Below the pieces are notes generated by a model. It was not told the DNA's origin. It saw only the letters and a list, made by a program, of their open reading frames with translations, and made no database searches. From contig NZ_LR134331.1 of assembly GCF_900636965.1 (NCBI RefSeq), positions 558,001 through 622,000 on the forward strand: a stretch of 64,000 nt of DNA. The letters are read 5' to 3'. This stretch comes from Lacticaseibacillus rhamnosus. GTDB lineage: Bacteria; Bacillota; Bacilli; Lactobacillales; Lactobacillaceae. Below, in pieces: positions 35,529 to 43,438 of this stretch (positions within the stretch are counted from its first letter, which is position 1; each line of letters opens with the position of its first letter). The translations under genes and the position numbers were made by a program.

Positions 35529-35697
35529 GAGCTGGCGGAGCAGTGGCGGGCTCAGTGGTGAAATTGGTCTTAAGCGGAGTGGGCTTCTCCGCTTTAGACC
35601 AAGGCCGAGCTTCGAAACCGCGGTCTTTGCGGGTTTGAAGTCGTGCCCACCACTCTAGCTGCGCGGTCGCCAGCCATCACCACCGCGGAGCCAGCTC
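35529..35697. repeat. Second palindromic element (family B), single copy in window
   Basis: About 170 bases bounded by GAGCTGG and CCAGCTC. Inside are the hairpins GGTCTTAAGCGGAG/CTCCGCTTTAGACC (one mismatch) and an imperfect CTTCGAAACC/GGGTTTGAAG pair. It is non-coding, lies between divergent genes and shares the TTAAGCG core with family A but not its ends. Confidence 0.65.
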
Positions 35698-35825
35698 GGA
35701 GTATCGGAAATCACTTAATTAGAGTAGAACCGAGAAAAAGTTGGCACTTACTAACCGGGCATTTACCCTGACTTGTCTTCCATTTTGCGGTAAGCTATTA
35801 GGACAAGTCATCGGAGGAAAAAGAA

Positions 35826-37544
35826 ATGAAGGTACTATTTCCATATATCAAAAAATATCGTTGGGACGCGATCTGGTCGGTTGTTGCGATTTTTGTCGTG
35901 GCTTTCGCGACGCTTTGGCAGCCGCATTTGTTGCAGATTATCATGAACGCCATTATGAAAAATGATAAGCAAACGGTCTGGGTCAATGGCCTGTATTTGA
36001 TTGGGCTAGCTATTGTCGGCATTGCTGGCGGAATTGTCAACACGATCTATTCGGCACGTGTGGCGTTAGGTGTGGCGACGGATTTACGCGCAGACGAGTA
36101 TGCCAAAATTCAAAGCTTGGCTTATGCGGATGTGGAGAAGTTTTCGCCGTCCAATCTGGTTGTGCGCATGACCAATGATATCAATCAGGTTCAGCAGATT
36201 ATCATGGGATTTTTCCAGCAGGTTACCCGGATTCCGATTCTCTTTATCGGTGCGGTTATTCTTGCGATTGTCACTTTGCCGCAATTGTGGTGGGTGATTG
36301 CCGTGATGATGGTGCTGTTGTTTGGCGTCAGCTTCTTTTCATTTAGTCATATGGGCAAATACTTTGGCCGCATGCAGCAATTAATTGAGCGGGTCAATAC
36401 CTTGGCGCGGGAAAACTTAATGGGCATGCGGGTGGTGAAGTCATTTGTACAAGGGGCTAACCAGACGAAAACATTTGCCGAATCAAGTGACGAAATGCGC
36501 GATGTCAGTGTTAAGATCGGTAATCTGTTTGCGTTGCTGATGCCAGCCTTCTTTCTGGTTGCCAATTTAGCCATGGCGTTGAGTATCTGGCTCATTGGGC
36601 AAAATATTACCAGTCAGCCGAGCAATTTAGCGGCCATTACCAGTTTTATCAATTACCTGATGCAGATTTTATTTGCCATTATCAACGGCGGATTTATGCT
36701 GACGTTTGCATCGCGGGCGCTGGTTTCTTTGCGGCGCATTCATGAGGTTATGGATACTAAGCCAAGTATGACGTTTGTCGACGGACCGCAACGGGATTTA
36801 GACGGGTCCGTTGAGTTTGACGATGTGACTTTTACGTATCCAGGTGATGAAAAGCCGACAATTCGTGATATCGATTTTGCGGTTAAGCCAGGGGAAATGA
36901 TTGGCATCGTCGGGGCGACCGGTAGCGGTAAAACGACCTTGGCACAGCTGATTCCGCGGTTGTTTGATCCGGATACCGGAATCGTTAAAGTCGGCGGGCA
37001 TGATGTTCGTGCCGTCACCGAAGCGGATTTGCGCAAGACGGTCGGGTATGTGTTGCAGCGCTCGACGCTTTTTTCCGGCACGATTGCCGAAAATCTGCAG
37101 CAAGGCAATCCTAATGCTGATTTGGCGGCGATGAAGTGGGCGGCTCGGGTGGCGCAGTCGGCTGAATTTATCGAACGGCTGCCGCAGACATACAACGCGG
37201 AAGTTGAAGAACGGTCGTCGAATTTTTCCGGTGGCCAGAAGCAACGCCTTTCGATTACGCGCGGGGTGATCGGTCATCCGAAGATTTTGATTTTGGATGA
37301 TGCAACATCAGCTCTGGACGCGCGGTCCGAGAAGTTGGTTCAAGAGGCCTTGGCGCATGAATTGAAGCATACAACGACGATTATTATTGCCGAAAAAATC
37401 AGTTCCATTATTAAAGCCGATCGTATTCTGGTGCTTGATGACGGGCGGTTGGTTGGCAGTGGCACCCATCACGAACTGGTGCAGCATAATCGGGTTTATC
37501 GAGAAATTTATGCCACCCAGAAGGCATTGGAAGAGGGGGTGTAG
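35826..37544 (+). CDS. Heterodimeric ABC multidrug-type exporter, subunit 1 (degenerate site)
   Basis: A 572-residue half-transporter with six membrane helices followed by an ATPase domain. Walker A GATGSGKT starts at residue 363. The signature FSGGQKQR is canonical. Walker B is ILDDATSALD, with Asp where the catalytic Glu is usual, and the H-loop reads IIAEKISS, with Glu where His is expected. This subunit therefore supplies the degenerate nucleotide site of a heterodimer, as in BmrCD/LmrCD-type exporters. GGAGG precedes ATG. The partner starts three bases after the stop. Confidence 0.93.
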   Translation: MKVLFPYIKKYRWDAIWSVVAIFVVAFATLWQPHLLQIIMNAIMKNDKQTVWVNGLYLIGLAIVGIAGGIVNTIYSARVALGVATDLRADEYAKIQSLAYADVEKFSPSNLVVRMTNDINQVQQIIMGFFQQVTRIPILFIGAVILAIVTLPQLWWVIAVMMVLLFGVSFFSFSHMGKYFGRMQQLIERVNTLARENLMGMRVVKSFVQGANQTKTFAESSDEMRDVSVKIGNLFALLMPAFFLVANLAMALSIWLIGQNITSQPSNLAAITSFINYLMQILFAIINGGFMLTFASRALVSLRRIHEVMDTKPSMTFVDGPQRDLDGSVEFDDVTFTYPGDEKPTIRDIDFAVKPGEMIGIVGATGSGKTTLAQLIPRLFDPDTGIVKVGGHDVRAVTEADLRKTVGYVLQRSTLFSGTIAENLQQGNPNADLAAMKWAARVAQSAEFIERLPQTYNAEVEERSSNFSGGQKQRLSITRGVIGHPKILILDDATSALDARSEKLVQEALAHELKHTTTIIIAEKISSIIKADRILVLDDGRLVGSGTHHELVQHNRVYREIYATQKALEEGV

Positions 37545-37547
37545 CTC

Positions 37548-39329
37548 ATGAAAGACTTGAAAAACGCAGGTAAATTTTACGCGCATTATTTGCGACCGTA
37601 CTGGTTAGAATTTTTGATTACAACGATTTTAATCGCGATTTCTACCTGGGCGATTGTTGTCGCGCCGACATATATGGGGCGGGCGATTGAAGAACTGACC
37701 GTGTATGTGCAACAGTGGATGAATCCGGCGACGCGCGCTCAGGCATCGTTTGCGGCGTTTAACCACACGTTGGCTATTTTCGTCTTACTGTATGTGATTG
37801 ATGCGACCTCTATCTTAATTTCGAGCTTACTGTTGTCAAAAATCAGCGGTTATTCCACTGGAACGATGCGGGTTGGATTGTTTCGGAAAATGCAACGGAT
37901 GAAAGTGCGCTATTTTGACAGTCATAGTGATGGCGACATTCTCTCGCGGTTTACGAGCGACCTGGATAATATTTTCAATGCGATGAATCAGGCGTTGATT
38001 GAAATCTTTCTAAGTGGCGCTCAGTTTATCGGGATTATTTGGATGATGTTCACGCAGAATGCGACCCTTGCGTGGATTACGATGGCCTCAACGCCGGTCG
38101 CAATCGGGTTATCTGCCTTCGTGATGCATCAGGCGAGTGTGTCGGTTGATCGCCAACAAGACGATATTGGCCGACTGAATGGCTATATCAACGAACAGAT
38201 TACCGGCCAGAAAATGCTGATTACGAATGGGCTACAGCAAGAAAGTGTGGCGGGCTTCCAACCCTATAACGCGGCGGTGCGTAAGTCGAATTTACGCGGC
38301 CAGATCTGGAGCGGCATTTTGAATCCGTTGTTGATGGGTTTGTCGTTGTTGAATACGGCGATTGTAATTTTCGCCGGATCCTGGCTGGCGCTGAATGGCT
38401 CCTTGAGTCAAGGGGCTGCGTTGGCAATGGTTGTGGTGTTTGTCAATTATGCCCAGCAATATTATCAGCCAATTGTCCAGTTGACCAGCTTATTCAATAT
38501 GATCCAGTTGGCCATCACCGGCGCGCGGCGGATTACCGAAGTTCGTGAACAGCCGGATGAAGTCGATCCCCAAAATGGCCGTACCCTTGATGGTCTGAAA
38601 CATGAACTGCTGATTGATAACGTGCATTTTAGTTACATTCCGGGCAAAGAAATCCTGCACGGGGTCACGATCAAAGTCGAAAAAGGCGAGATGGTGGCGT
38701 TAGTCGGTCCGACTGGCAGTGGGAAAACGACGGTTATGAATTTGTTGAATCGATTCTACGATGTGGATTCTGGCGTGATTACTTTTGATGGCGTGGATGT
38801 ACGCGATTTTAAATTGGCATCACTGCGGCAAAACGTCGGGATTGTGTTGCAGGATCCGCAGCTGTTTTCCGGGACTATTCGCGATAATATTCGCTTCGGT
38901 GATCCGACTGCTGATCAAGCCCGGGTAGAAGCAGCTGCCAAGCAAGCGAATATTCATGACTTCATTATGAGTTTGCCTGATGGTTATGATACGTTTGTGT
39001 CGGATGAGCAAAGTGTCTTTTCTGCCGGGCAAAAGCAACTTATGTCGATTGCGCGGACTATTTTGACTGATCCGCGGCTATTAATTCTTGATGAGGCTAC
39101 CAGTAATGTTGACACGGTGACCGAGGCTAAGATCCAAGCGGCGATGGATAATGTGATTCAGGGTCGAACGAGTTTTGTCATTGCCCATCGTTTGAAGACG
39201 ATTCTAAATGCAGACAAAATCGTCGTGTTGCGGGACGGCCGGATTATTGAGGAAGGCAATCATGAACAGTTGTTAGCGCAAAATGGCTTTTATGCCGAGT
39301 TATATCACAATCAGATGGTCTTTGAATAA
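37548..39329 (+). CDS. Heterodimeric ABC multidrug-type exporter, subunit 2 (catalytic site)
   Basis: A 593-residue half-transporter with six helices and an ATPase. It has Walker A GPTGSGKTT, intact Walker B LLILDEATSNVD with the catalytic Glu, and intact H-loop VIAHRL. Its signature is FSAGQKQL, Ala replacing Gly. The defects are complementary to subunit 1: subunit 1 gives the good signature and subunit 2 the good Walker B and His, making one active and one degenerate site. Substrates are probably amphipathic drugs or lipids, by family. ATG follows GGGGGTG. Confidence 0.93.
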   Translation: MKDLKNAGKFYAHYLRPYWLEFLITTILIAISTWAIVVAPTYMGRAIEELTVYVQQWMNPATRAQASFAAFNHTLAIFVLLYVIDATSILISSLLLSKISGYSTGTMRVGLFRKMQRMKVRYFDSHSDGDILSRFTSDLDNIFNAMNQALIEIFLSGAQFIGIIWMMFTQNATLAWITMASTPVAIGLSAFVMHQASVSVDRQQDDIGRLNGYINEQITGQKMLITNGLQQESVAGFQPYNAAVRKSNLRGQIWSGILNPLLMGLSLLNTAIVIFAGSWLALNGSLSQGAALAMVVVFVNYAQQYYQPIVQLTSLFNMIQLAITGARRITEVREQPDEVDPQNGRTLDGLKHELLIDNVHFSYIPGKEILHGVTIKVEKGEMVALVGPTGSGKTTVMNLLNRFYDVDSGVITFDGVDVRDFKLASLRQNVGIVLQDPQLFSGTIRDNIRFGDPTADQARVEAAAKQANIHDFIMSLPDGYDTFVSDEQSVFSAGQKQLMSIARTILTDPRLLILDEATSNVDTVTEAKIQAAMDNVIQGRTSFVIAHRLKTILNADKIVVLRDGRIIEEGNHEQLLAQNGFYAELYHNQMVFE

Positions 39330-39337
39330 CACCTTTA

Positions 39338-39366
39338 AGATTCCGAACTTTTTCGGAGTCTTTTTT
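39338..39366 (+). terminator. Terminator of the ABC exporter pair
   Basis: GATTCCGAA-CTTT-TTCGGAGTC followed by six T. Confidence 0.88.
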
Positions 39367-39380
39367 ATTATCATTCGTAC

Positions 39381-39394
39381 ATAAAACGGTTACA
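39381..39394 (+). promoter_or_regulatory. Candidate cre (CcpA site) before the OFA transporter
   Basis: ATAAAACGGTTACA matches 12 of 14 positions of the cre consensus. It lies about 95 bases upstream of the start. Confidence 0.35.
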
Positions 39395-39487
39395 GTGGCT
39401 ATCTTAAATTCGAATCTTATGATACGCTTGTTATATCAGAACGATGGCCGACATTGAACTGATAAAAAAGCATCGTGGAGGTAACCA

Positions 39488-40711
39488 ATGAGCAAGCGTA
39501 GATATTTAGTGGCACTTGGCGGTATTTTGTTGCATTTGATGATCGGCTCGGTATATGCGTGGAGTGTTTTCACCGGTCCAATTGCTAAACAAACGGGCTG
39601 GGCATTATCAGCAGTTACGATTGCGTTTAGCATTGCCATCTTTTTTCTAGGTATGAGCGCGGCGTTCATGGGCCGACTGGTTGAGCGCTTTGGACCACGG
39701 TTGACGGGCACCGTGGCAGCGCTCTTGTATGGCTCGGGGATTTTGCTAACCGGTTTAGCCGTTCAGATTCACTCGTTACCGTTGCTTTATATCGGTTATG
39801 GTGTGATTGGCGGTCTGGGCTTAGGTGCTGGGTATGTGACGCCGGTTTCAACGATTATTGCCTGGTTTCCGGATAAACGCGGGCTGGCAACCGGCATGGC
39901 GATTATGGGCTTCGGATTTGCGGCGATGCTGACGGGTCCAGTTGCCCAGCAGCTGATTGCAAATCTGGGAGTTGTCGCAACAATGTATGTTTTAGGCGCG
40001 GTTTATATGGTAATTATGCTGGGATCCGCACAGGTAATCCGCAAGCCGCATCCTCATGAAGTACCGGCAGCCGATCTTGCCAAAAGTGTGAGTCTGACCG
40101 GGAAAGCCATGAAGGCGAACGAAGCAGTCAAAACGCGATCTTTTCGGTATCTCTGGCTGATGTTTTTTATCAACATCACCTGTGGCATTGGCTTAGTGGC
40201 GGTCGCATCACCCATGGCTCAGCAGCAAACCGGGATGTCGGCAACCACAGCGGCAGTGATGGTCGGGGTTGTCGGCTTATTTAACGGTTTCGGCCGGCTC
40301 GCATGGGCTACGTTGTCTGATTTAATCGGGCGCCCACTGACTTACACCCTGATCTTTATCGTTGATGTCGCGATGCTGGCAGGTATCTTAGTCTTGCGTT
40401 CACCACTGCTTTTTGGCATCGCACTTTGCTTGATAATGTCGTGTTATGGCGCGGGCTTCTCGGTTATTCCAGCTTATCTTGGCGATGTTTTCGGTACCAA
40501 ACAACTCGGCGCCATTCATGGCTACGTACTGACTGCCTGGGCAGCGGCAGGGGTTGCCGGACCAACACTGCTGAGCTTTAGCGAGCAGTACTTCCACAAC
40601 TATAGCGTCAGTCTGATGATCTTTATTGTGCTTGAACTGATTGCCTTGGGATTGTCGATTCGTATTCGGCACCAGTTTGCGGACGCCCAAGTTAAGGATG
40701 TTACGGAATAA
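39488..40711 (+). CDS. OFA-family MFS transporter (oxalate/formate antiporter family)
   Basis: A 407-residue major facilitator with twelve helices. The sequence GSVYAWSVFTGPIAKQTGW near residue 20 and GAGYVTPVSTIIAWFPDKRG near 115 are characteristic of the OFA family, whose members exchange or import small carboxylates such as oxalate, formate, lactate or pyruvate. The substrate is unknown. GTGGAGG lies before ATG. It is monocistronic between two terminators. Confidence 0.9.
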   Translation: MSKRRYLVALGGILLHLMIGSVYAWSVFTGPIAKQTGWALSAVTIAFSIAIFFLGMSAAFMGRLVERFGPRLTGTVAALLYGSGILLTGLAVQIHSLPLLYIGYGVIGGLGLGAGYVTPVSTIIAWFPDKRGLATGMAIMGFGFAAMLTGPVAQQLIANLGVVATMYVLGAVYMVIMLGSAQVIRKPHPHEVPAADLAKSVSLTGKAMKANEAVKTRSFRYLWLMFFINITCGIGLVAVASPMAQQQTGMSATTAAVMVGVVGLFNGFGRLAWATLSDLIGRPLTYTLIFIVDVAMLAGILVLRSPLLFGIALCLIMSCYGAGFSVIPAYLGDVFGTKQLGAIHGYVLTAWAAAGVAGPTLLSFSEQYFHNYSVSLMIFIVLELIALGLSIRIRHQFADAQVKDVTE

Positions 40712-40846
40712 AGTTTGGCAGTCATGACGTACAGGTTAACTTAAGGCATTAAAAGATGGTTAATGGAAAAGGCCTTAAGAGCGTTTTCGACGATGATACT
40801 TACCGTATATATAAAATTTCATGTATCGAAATGATAAGCAAAATTT

Positions 40847-40875
40847 GATCCACACTCAAATGTGGGTCTTTTTTT
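40847..40875 (+). terminator. Terminator after the OFA transporter
   Basis: GATCCACACT-CAA-ATGTGGGTC followed by seven T, about 140 bases after the stop. Confidence 0.85.
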
Positions 40876-40948
40876 GACCTAAAAACGTTGCCATATAGGG
40901 ATTGTGAAGCTTTTCTACATTTAAATCTAAGCTTTTAAGCGTTTTTTG

Positions 40949-40976
40949 TTGACATACCTGTACGTACAAGTAGAAT
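40949..40976 (+). promoter_or_regulatory. Trehalose operon promoter with TreR operator
   Basis: TTGACA (40949-40954), 16-base spacer, TAGAAT (40971-40976). The spacer is almost exactly the palindrome ACCTGTACGTACAAGT (40956-40971), a GntR-type operator like those known for TreR. Repressor bound there would block polymerase. Confidence 0.85.
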
Positions 40977-40988
40977 AAGCATTGTAAG

Positions 40989-41002
40989 TGAAAACGGTTA
41001 CT
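40989..41002 (+). promoter_or_regulatory. Candidate cre (CcpA site) before treR
   Basis: TGAAAACGGTTACT matches 13 of 14 cre positions and directly precedes the treR ribosome site. It points to glucose repression of trehalose use. Confidence 0.6.
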
Positions 41003-41014
41003 GGAGGAAAAACA

Positions 41015-41731
41015 ATGCGCAAGTACGATGCTATCTATCAGGATCTGAAGGAAAAGATCGAAGCAGAAATATATGCTACCGGCTCATTGCTGCCAAGTGA
41101 AAGTGCGCTGCAAGACATGTATCAGGCATCACGCGACACGGTACGTAAGGCGTTGCGGCTGCTTAAGGATGATGGCTTTATTCAATCGCAAAAAGGCAAA
41201 GGGTCAACGGTTATCAACCGGCAGGAATACGTGTTTCCGGTTTCCGGCGTGGTCAGTTATGCCGAATTAGCCGCGCAATTTCACTTACAGACGCGAACGG
41301 TGGTTTTAACCAATCACTTTGCAACATTGCCCGCCAAGTCGTTCAAAGATGTGGATCCAACGGTAGAAGTCAAACAGATGCGCCTACTGAAGCGGGTGCG
41401 GTATTTGGAAAATGAGCCAGACATCATTGATATTGATTACCTCGATCCTAAAGTCGTGCCGCCGATTCCGGAGTCGGTGGCTAAAGACTCACTATATGCT
41501 TATCTTGAAGGACCGGTGGGGTTGACCATTGCCTATGCAACTAAGGAAATTACGGTTGAAGCGGCAACGGAAGAAGATCAACGGTATCTGAAAATACCAC
41601 CATCTGCAGTCGTGGTCGTGGTACGCAGTTGCAGCAGTTTGACGGACACCACGAAGTTTCAATATACGGAATCACGTCACCGGGCAGATCGTTTTAAGTT
41701 TCATGATTTTGCTCGCCGGATCCGACCGTAA
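41015..41731 (+). CDS. treR: GntR-family trehalose operon repressor
   Basis: A 238-residue regulator with an N-terminal winged helix of the GntR type (LPSESALQDMYQASRDTVRKAL, residues about 29-50) and a C-terminal UTRA ligand domain ending in a TESRHRADRFKF-type segment. In relatives, trehalose 6-phosphate releases the protein from DNA. I chose ATG 41015, preceded by GGAGG; GTG 40988 is nine codons upstream, inside the cre-like site. It heads the trehalose operon and has its own operator in the promoter, so it is autoregulated. Confidence 0.92.
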   Translation: MRKYDAIYQDLKEKIEAEIYATGSLLPSESALQDMYQASRDTVRKALRLLKDDGFIQSQKGKGSTVINRQEYVFPVSGVVSYAELAAQFHLQTRTVVLTNHFATLPAKSFKDVDPTVEVKQMRLLKRVRYLENEPDIIDIDYLDPKVVPPIPESVAKDSLYAYLEGPVGLTIAYATKEITVEAATEEDQRYLKIPPSAVVVVVRSCSSLTDTTKFQYTESRHRADRFKFHDFARRIRP

Positions 41732-41776
41732 ACGCTGGCAGTTCTTACTTTTGTTAAAAGCAAGGACAAGGAGGTT

Positions 41777-43435
41777 ATGATGGCGTTTCATAAGAAAGTT
41801 ATTTATCAGTTATATCCCAAGTCGTTTTACGATAGCGATGGTGATGGTGTCGGCGACTTACGCGGCATCATTGAAAAGATCGATTATCTCAAGGCACTGC
41901 ACATCGATATGATCTGGTTCAACCCATTCTTTGTGTCGCCGCAATATGACAACGGCTATGATGTGGCTGATTATCGGCAAATCGATCCGCGGTTTGGAAC
42001 GATGGCTGATTTTGAAGAGTTGGCGCAAAAACTTAAAGCTGCCGGGATCGACATCATGTTGGACATGGTGCTCAATCATACCAGCACACAACATGTCTGG
42101 TTCCAAAAAGCCTTAGCTGGCGACAAGCACTATCAGGATTATTACTACATTCGACCACCAAAGCCGGATGGCAGCTTGCCGACTAACTGGGAGAGCAAGT
42201 TTGGCGGTCCGGCTTGGGCCCCGTTTGGCGACACTGGCAATTATTATTTACATTTATACGAACGTCGCCAGGCTGATCTCGATTGGCATAATCCAGCCGT
42301 CCGTCAAGAAGCAGCCGCTATTATTAATTTTTGGCGCGCCAAAGGGGTTCACGGTTTCCGCTTTGATGTGCTCAACGTCATTGGCAAGGCAAATCAGCTG
42401 GTTGATGCGCCACCGGAAGTCGAAAGCAAAACATTATATACGGATACACCGATTGTTCAGGATTATATCAAGGAACTAGCCGCCAACAGTTTTGGCCAGG
42501 ATCTAAATAGCGTCACGGTAGGCGAAATGAGTTCGACCACCATTAAGAACTCAATCGCCTATACCAAGCCGGAAAATCACGAGTTATCAATGGTTTTCCA
42601 ATTTCACCATCTGAAAACGGATTATAAGAACGGTGAAAAGTGGAGCAAAATGCCGTACGACTTCAAGGCACTGCGCAACATTTTGCACACTTGGGGTCAA
42701 CAGTTAGATCAAGGCGGCGGCTGGCAAGCGCTTTTCTGGAATAATCACGATCAGCCGCGTGCGCTTAATCGGTTTGGTGATGTTGGCCAATATCGCGTTA
42801 AAAGTGCCGAAATGCTAGCTGCTGCGATTCACCTAAGTCGCGGGACGCCATACATCTACATGGGCGAGGAAATCGGCATGACCGATCCGCATTATCATTC
42901 GATGGCCGATTATGTCGATGTTGAAGCCAAGAATGCTTATCAGGCACTTTTGAAAGCTGGCAAGTCCGAAAAAGAAGCTTTTGCCATCATTTTGGCCAAG
43001 GCTCGGGACAATAGCCGGACGCCAATGCAGTGGGATGACACGGCCAACGCCGGATTTACCACAGGAACACCGTGGTTGCGGCCAACCAATCAGCGCGAAA
43101 TTAATGTCAAAGCTGAGCTGGCGCATGGTGAAATTTTCCGATTCTATCAAAAATTGATCGCGTTACGTAAGCAGTATCAAGTGATCAGCAATGGCAGTTA
43201 TGTGCCTTTTGGGACTGAAATTGATCGCTTGTACGCTTACGAACGGGTTGCTGGCGATGCCCACTTGCTGGTACTGAATAATTTCAGTGATAAAGCCATT
43301 ACGGTACCGCTACCGCCACGTTTCCAGCATGCACGCGTTTTGATAACCAATGAAGCAGATTTAACACCAACTGCAACCATGACGTTGCCACCATACGCAA
43401 CGATTGCATTGTTGCAGTCAGATAAGGGGGAATAA
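41777..43435 (+). CDS. treA: Trehalose-6-phosphate hydrolase (GH13)
   Basis: A 552-residue cytoplasmic glycoside hydrolase that splits trehalose 6-phosphate to glucose and glucose 6-phosphate. It carries the GH13 regions: DMVLNHTS, the nucleophile Asp in GFRFDVLN, the acid Glu in TVGEMSS and the third Asp in NNHDQPRA. The N-terminus KVIYQLYPKSFYDSDGDGVGDL is typical of TreA/TreC. ATG at 41780 is equally possible because two ATG codons are adjacent. It lies between treR and the trehalose PTS gene, which starts four bases after its stop. Confidence 0.95.
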   Translation: MMAFHKKVIYQLYPKSFYDSDGDGVGDLRGIIEKIDYLKALHIDMIWFNPFFVSPQYDNGYDVADYRQIDPRFGTMADFEELAQKLKAAGIDIMLDMVLNHTSTQHVWFQKALAGDKHYQDYYYIRPPKPDGSLPTNWESKFGGPAWAPFGDTGNYYLHLYERRQADLDWHNPAVRQEAAAIINFWRAKGVHGFRFDVLNVIGKANQLVDAPPEVESKTLYTDTPIVQDYIKELAANSFGQDLNSVTVGEMSSTTIKNSIAYTKPENHELSMVFQFHHLKTDYKNGEKWSKMPYDFKALRNILHTWGQQLDQGGGWQALFWNNHDQPRALNRFGDVGQYRVKSAEMLAAAIHLSRGTPYIYMGEEIGMTDPHYHSMADYVDVEAKNAYQALLKAGKSEKEAFAIILAKARDNSRTPMQWDDTANAGFTTGTPWLRPTNQREINVKAELAHGEIFRFYQKLIALRKQYQVISNGSYVPFGTEIDRLYAYERVAGDAHLLVLNNFSDKAITVPLPPRFQHARVLITNEADLTPTATMTLPPYATIALLQSDKGE

Positions 43436-43438
43436 GCA

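Noticed and set aside
35826-37544. Inactive or damaged ABC transporter because of Walker B and H-loop changes
   Set aside because: The partner subunit has the intact residues and a complementary signature change, which is the normal heterodimer pattern.
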